Source: Leucaena leucocephala (lineage: Eukaryota > Streptophyta > Magnoliopsida > Fabales > Fabaceae). Taken from it: a DNA stretch of 64,000 nt. The notes beneath the pieces were generated by a model, which saw only the letters and a list, made by a program, of their open reading frames with translations, made no database searches and was not told where the DNA came from. Positions 56,576 through 64,000 of the stretch are shown here, piece by piece. The stretch covers positions 12,199,001 to 12,263,000 of the forward strand of contig CM073562.1 of the NCBI GenBank assembly GCA_037074615.1, given 5' to 3'. A program made the position numbers and the translations under genes. Each line of letters starts with the position of its first letter. Position 1 is the stretch's first letter.

Positions 56576-57872
56576 TGTAAGAAAATAATAGGCTATTAGA
56601 ACTGAAAACACTAATTGAATAAAATACCTAAAAGTATATGTGAAAACACAATAAAAATATAAAAAACAAAATATCTTCTAAAATACTCTATCGTAATTAC
56701 AAGATAGAATAATATAAATCACACACATTACCTGAAAGGATTCCATCATTAATGAAAATGATCATATTTGACTCTTTACTTATTAATGTAATATAAAATA
56801 GGTAAGTCTTTGCCTATAAAATAAGAAATTAATCAAAACAAAACATAATCCTAATTTTTTTTTGTGCAAAAATTTTTGGAAAGGGGTTAGACTCAACCAT
56901 GATCTAATGGTAGGGTAAAGTCTCCCTTCCTCTTAGGTGATACTAATGTCAGGTAGATAAAGTTGTCAATTACCCTTAGGCGTAAACCTAGAAACCCAGA
57001 AGTTAAGATTCTTTCCCAGACATTGAAGTCTTTTCTAGTTGTGACCTCTTTGGCTTGTCTGGATATTATTGGGGCTATAAAGTTCCTCAGATGGTCTTCA
57101 TTTCTATCATCCTGGAATAATCTAAGCAATAATCTATGTTATTCTCCATGCAAACATTTTCAATACTTCATAATCTCCTTGAGCACTTTGAAGGGCTTAT
57201 TAGGCCACTAATTGGATGTGCTTCATGAACTCCATGTTGAACAATTCCTAATCTGCGATAAACTCACGACAACCCACTTATAGAAGAGTGATGGGAACCT
57301 TTCTGTCATTATCCTTGGGGGTTCACATGCAAAACATTTGTAAACTAAGGATTCTAATAAATCACAACCTCAGGTCATTCACTTGTCAATGAGCCTTATT
57401 TATTGAAATTCTAATAAACTAAGTGCCTAGAAAACATATAAACATGGGGGTTTTGAGAATTCATTTGAAAACAGTTAAGAAAAAATGCAATAAAAATAGA
57501 TATTTTTGGGTTTTATAGAAATAAATGGAATGATGGAAAATAGGTTTGAATGCAACTGATGAAGAAATTATAAATCCAACCATAAAAGAAATTATAAATC
57601 CAACCATAAAAGTCTCATCCTAGATCCATGAGAAAGCTAATAAAAGTTGGAACTATGAATTGAACACTAGAACTCTCCTTTGTAGCTCCCTAACTCAAGC
57701 CCAAGCCTTTATTCTCAAGAAATAAGCCCTCTAGCCATGTATCGGAGTAGGTGCTATTGCAATCGTTTTATAAATTGCAGAAGTCATGGAAGGAAATGAA
57801 AGAATATGGAAGGTAATGGTGATAGAAAGTGAAGGAAATGAGAGAATAGTAGTTTTGATGAAGGATGCGGGG
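56576..57872. other. Intergenic stretch, no assigned gene
   Basis: A minus-strand open stretch of 78 codons at 56893-57129 (IISRQAKEVTTRKDF, ILTSGFLGLRLRVIDNF) has a protein-like composition, but I do not recognise it. The remainder is AT-rich and non-coding. A 26-bp direct repeat (GAAATTATAAATCCAACCATAAAA) is present at about 57565-57615. Confidence 0.4.
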
Positions 57873-60175
57873 TGACAACCCAAATTTTGATAGAAAAAAT
57901 TGATAATGAGTTGGTAAAGTTAAGAGTGCTTTTTTTTTTGAATTAAAAAGGTCTAAAAGGTTAAATTTCAAAAAAAAATAGTAAAGGAAATAATAATTAT
58001 TAAAAATAAAAAATGAAAATAATATTTTGGGACTAAGAAAAATTAAAGAAAATTATGGAATAGATATTTTAGGGTTGTAGAAAATTATGGAAGAGTTTAT
58101 TTCCCTATGAGAGGAATAAATGATACAAATAGCTATTTTTTTAAAATTTTAAATATCTATTTTCTTGAAAAATTTAAGAAAAATAATTCTGGAGAATCTT
58201 TTATGAGTTAGAGAAGTTAACGGAGAAAGAATTTTTTTTAGAAAAATATTATTAAGGATTAATTTCTATAAATTTCTAAAGCTTTAGAAAATATAGCAAA
58301 GGAGGAAAATGGGAATAATATACGAGATGAACAGCAAACTAGTGTTTTCCTCCACACACCATCTACCTCATGTGTCGCCACTCAAACAACTTCAGTGGTT
58401 TCTCCATCCTAATTCTTATTCTTAATCGACCAAAGAAAGTGAGAGTGAAATGGGTGAGAGCAAGAAGGACAGAGATCGACAAGACTATCAGAGAACGCAA
58501 CCGGAGAGGGAACATGCATGCAATCGGTGATTCTAGCTCAGTTGAGTCTCTCCTGCATTCTTCCACTCTTTCCTCTTTCGATATGTGATTTTTTGGGGTG
58601 ATTCTGCCAAGTGAAAGTTGGAGTTTTGAGAGAAAGTTACAAATTAAGTAAAGTAATGCTTCAAGCTTTTTGTTGCTAAATCTAGAATAAAATCTTGGGT
58701 TTTGGTTTATGGTGTATCTTCTTTGTTGCTCTGTGTGGGGACGATTTGGACGATTAAAATCAGATTTAAGTAAGGAAACATATCGATTTGGTGCTTAATT
58801 ATAAACAAAGATGTAAGCTTACTAACTTGAAACATGGTCAAAATCGTGAAGCTTAATTGTTGTATGTTCTTGCTCTACTTTGGGATTAATATTTTGAAAA
58901 CAGAGGCTTCCTGATTGTGTTGAAGAGCTTTATATTGTTTAAAATTTAAGGTTAGATGGAAGGACGAACTAATGATTGAGTTATGGATTTAGTGATAAGC
59001 TAGGATTATGTTTTCAAACTTCGAAAATGAGATTTTGGGATAGTAGAACTTAAGCTATGAATTTGTTTTCTTCCTCTGGACAATCCAATGAGCCAAGGAA
59101 GAAAATTATTGATTAGTTAAATAAAAAAAAAAGGTGATTAACAAGATTCAAAATTATGGGATGTAAGTGGAATCTAGATGATGAGGTGATTACATATGGA
59201 TAGATGCGACTGAGAGTTGAAAGGAATTATTGATGAAATCAATATTGTGGTTTCAAAAATTAATTAGAGGATGCCGTTTTGGGGTTTCTTGAGTTTAAAT
59301 TGGTGTTTGATTTATTTGGGTCTTTAATTTGGGTATTCGGTGATGATTTTGAAAGGTTGAATTCACAATGAGGTTATGAAGAGATTTTATAAGGAAGGAT
59401 ATACTCGGAGCTTGCTGTTTGGATTGTTTTTGTGGAAAAATTATTGGTTGCTAATTAGGCTTGAACGGCTGAATATCAATTAGAGCTATAAGCTACTAGA
59501 TGATGTTTTGAGGTTTCCAAGTTATGGTGTAGAAAATAAAGAAATGGAATAATGTTGCTGTTGTGGTCTTAATACATTCAGCAACTATTTTGAGGGTTAA
59601 AAGATTGTATTTAGGTACAGTGATAATAAGATGTAAAGGAAATAAGAATTGATTGTAGGGAAGTGGAATTATGTAAATAAATACTAAGAAATTAAGAATA
59701 GAAGTCATTGAACAAAAATATGTACGTGTATGTGTGTAGTTATATTTTGGCCAAGGGATTAGTTAGGGCCAAGGTTAGAATTGTATAAATGGTAAAATTG
59801 AAAAGGAATTATTAAAACAAGCATAAACAAGCTTGGAGTATAAAAGGAAGGGAATCACATAGAAAGTTAATAAAAGAGGGATTGAGTTTGGGGGTTGTAC
59901 AAGTATTAAAGACGAAGTATCACTTTAATGGGTATTTTTTAATGTTTGATTGAAAATTTTGTATGAAATTGATAAGGTGCTATTTATTTTGATTTGTATA
60001 ATGATTTCGCTAAAAGGATAAACTTTGAGGAAATTTTTATAGATTATGTGGATGCTGAGGAAGTATGGTTATTAACGTGTGAATCAAGATGCTTGCTTTG
60101 GCAAACTAAGTTGAATGCCTACAAGGTGTTTGTGGTAAAGTATAAGAGAAGAATTGGTGAGTTGTTGATGGATTA
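57873..60175 (+). repeat. Large gypsy-type LTR, first part
   Basis: It starts TGACAACCCAAATTTT and runs to the nested solo LTR at 60176, resuming at 63479. The first 400 bp parallel the fragment at 41341 inside the CACTA element. The orientation is plus, judged from the order of shared motifs with the Tekay LTRs. The other end is beyond the window. A plus-strand open stretch near 59994-60188 is interrupted by the insertion and is not a recognised gene. Confidence 0.6.
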
Positions 60176-60260
60176 TGTTATGCTCTGAAAATTTAGTAGA
60201 TAAAAAATTATTAGAAAAGGGATATATATATTTTGGTTGCAGAAAATTTCAATTGGCTGG

Positions 60261-60347
60261 TGTTAGCTGAGATGTGAAAGGCACGGGAATGGCTTCAAGA
60301 GTGCGAGTTCGATCCCTGGCAACTGCAAGTGCGGATTTCATTTTTTT
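60261..60347 (+). promoter_or_regulatory. tRNA-like A box, B box and oligo-T in the solo LTR
   Basis: TTAGCTGAGATGTGAAAGGC (60263-60282) and GAGTTCGATCCCTGG (60305-60319) resemble Pol III A and B boxes. A run of seven T follows at 60341-60347. Position within the LTR and box spacing (about 42) match the Tekay LTR, although the sequence between is different. Confidence 0.45.
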
Positions 60348-62579
60348 CTTTCTGGTGTGCGAAATTACAATCCTACTCTCCTTTCCTTTTTCTGTGTAGA
60401 GCCCGTACATTGTTCTTCGCTTCCTCTGAACCATTCTCAGCGCAGCAGAAGAGAAGAGTTGCTGGGAGAACAGCGATGGAGGGGATTCTCAAGCCACTGT
60501 TGCCGTGTATCCAAGCGTCGCTTTTGTTAGGCGCTCTAGTCGTATTGTCACCGCTAGAGTCGTCACCTCACGCACAGCTCTGGCTGATCGATAAATGAAG
60601 CAAGCGAGGGGGAATTTCAGAGGGAAGTCGCTGGCGAAAAGGGAGTGGCCTCTGGGTGTCACGAAATCGCATTACCGGTAGTCTTTTGGCCAATGGTAGC
60701 GCTATCGTCGAACTCTATCGCTGCTGCCGTCGCTGTCGAGTACACTCTATTACTATAGCAAGTCCATTTGCTTAGTTTCCCTCTTCCTGTCGCCGTCGCT
60801 GTGGAAGGAGTTGCTGGGGTAAATTGCTGCCATAGCGTCCCCTTTGCCGTCACCATGGAAAGTCCAGTTTTTTGAAACTCTTCTAGGGTGCCATTGCTAG
60901 GCGTCACAAATTGAATATGAGAGGTATGTTTCCTCGATGCCCTGCTCTGTTTCCTGTGGTTGTGTTGGTGCAGGGGTATGGGGAAATTCTGTGCTGTGAA
61001 GGGCGTGTGTGCATGAGCATCGTGTGAGATTGCTCTGTTTTGGGAAGAAAAGCCGATGAATGGGCTGAGGCAGGGGCTGTGATATCGCCATTAAGCTTGA
61101 AGTTGTGAGTGTGTATCTGTTTGCCATCGCTGTATGCTTATTGGTGTCACTGTGATGTTGTTGGATTGTTGTTGGTCAGGGGATGCTGAGGGTATGTATA
61201 TATGTATAATTTTGTCAAGGGAGTTTATATGTTGTTGTTGGGTTGTGCCTGGTTAAGTTGTGGAAAAATTTTATGAATGGGTCAAAGTATGAATGTTTGA
61301 ATTTGAGTGGAACCAGGGAATTCCAGGAAAGTTATTCATGTAGTATTGTAAGATGTGTGTGTGTGTGGTTATGCGGCCAAAGGGAAGAGGAACAGAAGCA
61401 TGTGGTTATGTGGTTGTGTGGAGGTTTCTGCTATTTCATGTATATGGCATGTGATATTGTTGCTGCTGTTAGGGCTATTATTTCAGGAATGGTTCTGGTC
61501 AGGGTAGCCGTGTGTATGTGAATGTGTTCATAGACATAAATGCCAAATATTGAACTGTGTGTGCATACATGATTGCTATTATGTATGTTACTGCTGCTTG
61601 GGGAAGGGGTTCAAATAGCATATGTGCATATGAATCATTGTCATTGTGAGGAACTTGCTGCTGATGTGGAAACTATTCGTAACTCTGTGATAATACAAGT
61701 TTAAGTGTCATTGCCTTGGGTTGTTAGCATGAGTTAATGTTTTAACGAATGCTTATGCTACTGGTTGGATTATGGCTCATGCCTGTTTGTACTTTGGAAA
61801 CCTTTGGCTTGAAGGAGCAGTGTTACTGATTTTGAGTAGCCATGTTATAAGTCAAGTATTTTATGTGTGTCTCGGTCAACTTAAGTACCAAAGGAATTTG
61901 GAAAGTGAAATGAGATGTTAGATTAAAGATGCTTAATTTCTGTGGGAACTTTGGTTAGAATGTTAATGTATTATTTCGGAATACTAGGGGATTGAGAAAA
62001 TATTTTAATCGGAGGTTATTTAGCAAGAAGAGAAAAGGTTTTGGAGCAAGGCAGGTAAGTGAATAATGTTTTCTTAAAAATAACATTTTTATAAATTGTT
62101 TTGCATTTAAAATATTGAATTGCAATCATGATTTACCAAAAGTCAGTTTTACGAATTCATGGTTTTGATTGCTAGAAATTATTTATTTTCAAACGATTTA
62201 AAAAAGGATTACCATTATGAAAGTGGATAAAAATGTTTTGGAAAAGAATTTGACAAATGTCACATTGAACTGATGTTATTCATGAAATATTCATATGTAA
62301 ATTTCATATGTTTCTATAGTAATTTGACATTTGATTTTAAATGTTCATACTGGGGTTTTTGAAATTCAAAGTGATTTTACCAACGATTATGGCATTTGAA
62401 ACGATTGAGATCATTACATGTGAAATGGACCCCACGCATGTTGGAAACGTTTTAGAGAGGACGGAATACAGAACGCTGGTTGCTAACAGTAGTACTGTTA
62501 GTCCATGGTGCACCTTGGTTACCTGAGCTCGATGGAGATTCGTGAGTTTCGTACTTGCAACAGTTATTCGTGAGATTTA

Positions 62580-62812
62580 TTCTCTCGTCTGTTATTCATA
62601 GGTTTCGTACCTGCGTCTGTTTCGTGGCTTTGGGCCGCATCTGATGGTTATTTACGCCGTGGACTGTGTGTCCACTTCTGTTTCATGGCCTCATACTACG
62701 TATGGTTATTCACCCTCGTGGACTGTGTGTCCACGTCCGTATTAGTGACTTCGAGCCGCCAGAATGGTTAGTTACCTTCGTGGACTATGTGTCCACGTCT
62801 GTTTATGTTCTG
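62580..62812 (+). repeat. Tandem motif cluster in the solo LTR
   Basis: Three copies of GTGGACT(G/A)TGTGTCCAC occur near 62660, 62717 and 62782, separated by GGTTA(T/G)T-type phrases; each is a perfect or near-perfect short palindrome. The equivalent place in the Tekay LTR holds its 50-bp repeat and one copy of the same palindrome (2445-2461). Confidence 0.8.
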
Positions 62813-63478
62813 TTGAAGTTTTAGGGAAAGATTATGGTTTTGAAAGGATTATTTTTAAACGATTGATTTGAAATGTTTATTTCAGATTGATTTGAAATAG
62901 TTATTTCATATTTTTTGTTTTTTCCTGAAATACAAATATTTACGGAAAGGTTTGCATCAGATTATGAAATGTTATGAAATACATTTTCAACTGATTATGA
63001 ATTGTTTATTTCCGTATTTTAAATTATATTTTTGGGAGGTTATTCACGTATAGATTATTTAATTTTAGTTGGTGCAGTTGACCCTAATCCTCCCACTGAG
63101 CAGTAAAGAGCCTCGTTGCCGATCAGAAGTGTCATTTTTTACAAAACTACTTTTGATGTAATTATCATTTAGAAAGTACTTGTATTATTTTGAAGAGAAG
63201 GTAAATACTCCACATAATCCTTAGAAAAGATTCTGGTTTTTTTGGAAAACGTTATGGAAACTTTTAACGTTTGTAGTCTATTGTGAGATCATCGGAAGAT
63301 CGGTTATACAACGGCGATTCCATCGAGATTTCTACAGATGACTTGCTCTTAATTTATAAAATGTAATTTATTAGGGTTTTTGTTCAAATGTTTCATTTAA
63401 AGGTTTTAGGCTTTTGGAATGTGAAATTATTCATATTTTGTGCTGGTCACGGTTCAAATTTTGAGACGTGACAGATTA

Positions 63479-64000
63479 CTTGTTGATTATGCTATAAGAA
63501 CCAATTATTACTATTGGTAGTGAAGTTAGTATAGAATTAATGAAATAATTGGAAAAGTATTTATAATTCAAAGATCAAGTTGCTTGTCTCATATCAGTCT
63601 TTGAAATTGGTTGATGTGGAAGCTAATATTAGAAAAATTAGCTAGAGAGTAATTATATTATATGTTGAAATTGAACCCGATGCAATATTTTATGCAAACG
63701 AATTAAAGCAGGGGTGTCCCTTTTATTATGAGTTATTGAATTTTGAGAATTAAGATGGGGTATTTTGTCATCAAAATTATGTTAATGACTCATGAAGTTT
63801 TAAATTTTAATTGGATTATTAACGTGTTTTTTGGGGGATATTAGGGGATTGAGGAATGAGAATAATTCAAGAGCTTAATTATTAAGAGTTTTGGAAGCAT
63901 AACTGGTGAGTTAATCGTAGTAATTTATTTTTGAATTATATTAACCATTTGTAGTACTTTTATCAATATATTAACTATTAAATATTATTTAATCAAAGCA
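63479..64000 (+). repeat. Large gypsy-type LTR, second part
   Basis: It resumes after the GATTA duplication and contains a TATTAACGTGTTTTTTGGGG block and CTGGTGAGTTAATCG (63903-63917). These correspond to the TTTCGGAATAC and donor-like motifs of the Tekay LTRs. The LTR continues past the window end. Confidence 0.55.

Larger units (their letters stand above)
60176..63473 (+). mobile_element. Solo LTR of a Tekay-like family, 3.3 kb
   Basis: It begins TGTTATGCTCTG and ends GAGACGTGACA, with perfect GATTA on both sides (60171-60175 and 63474-63478). It follows the Tekay LTR at 259 in motif order: tRNA-like segment, GC-rich leader, TTTCGGAATAC block, GTAAGTGAATAA, ACGGAATACAGAACGCTGGT, tandem GTGGACTGTGTGTCCAC blocks, and a GTGCAG/TTGACCCTAAT site near the end. 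It is diverged from that LTR, so it is a sister family. No internal region remains. Confidence 0.92.

Noticed and set aside
56893..57129. Minus-strand 78-codon frame with protein-like composition
   Set aside because: It was not accepted as a gene: no family recognised, no neighbours and no splice context. A database search for the peptide would decide.
57873..60175. Host gene in the GC-richer part near 58330-58620
   Set aside because: It lies inside a probable LTR and the frames on both strands are short and unrecognised.

Overview
This is a plant nuclear genome window, very probably from a dicot. The evidence is remnants of TIR-NB-ARC-LRR (TNL) disease-resistance genes, a class absent from grasses, embedded in plant-type LTR retrotransposons, a CACTA (En/Spm) DNA transposon and MITEs. 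The unique sequence is AT-rich and intergenic. I cannot name the species. No gene in the window looks intact: every recognisable coding region carries a stop codon, a frameshift, a truncation or an insertion.

Layout. (1) 1-11409: an antisense LTR of family X, whose far end lies outside the window, is split by a nearly complete Ty3/gypsy chromovirus of the Tekay/Del type (259-10624, LTRs of 2.7 kb, target duplication TTTAT). (2) 11410-13400: TNL pseudogene A, which keeps only intron, late LRR and post-LRR exons. (3) 13480-17400: AT-rich spacer with three Tourist-like MITEs, two of them in inverted orientation. (4) 17400-24551: TNL pseudogene B, the most complete copy. A solo LTR of family X (18505-19961, target duplication CCGTA) sits in its TIR exon and at least four frameshifts break its NB-ARC exon. 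(5) 25400-29433: a duplicated block leading into TIR pseudogene C, cut inside its second exon by an antisense Athila-type gypsy element (29434-about 40020). That element has lost its 5' end and carries its own nested solo LTR (32138-34037). (6) 40215-51517: a second copy of the duplicated block, interrupted by a 10-kb CACTA element (40565-50546) with two transposon genes and long arrays of GGCGAC/GTCGCC subterminal repeats. The block copy at 25.4-25.8 kb preserves the CACTA empty site. (7) 51518-55290: a 1.3-kb non-autonomous CACTA-like element, TIR fragment D, and a solo Athila LTR flanked by a duplicated host segment. (8) 55873-56567: a hAT-like MITE. (9) 57873-64000: a large gypsy LTR that runs off the window, with a 3.3-kb Tekay-like solo LTR nested inside (60176-63473, target duplication GATTA).

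Reading. A tandem TNL cluster (A, B, C, D) expanded by local duplication and was then broken up by successive transposon insertions. Shared upstream and intron sequence lets several insertions be read against empty paralogous sites. The least expected signals are tRNA-like A-box/B-box/oligo-T arrangements and a conserved splice-donor-like motif inside the Tekay-type LTRs, repeated polypurine tracts in the Athila element, and an in-frame GC-AG intron in TNL B. All calls rest on reading the sequence; no database search was run.
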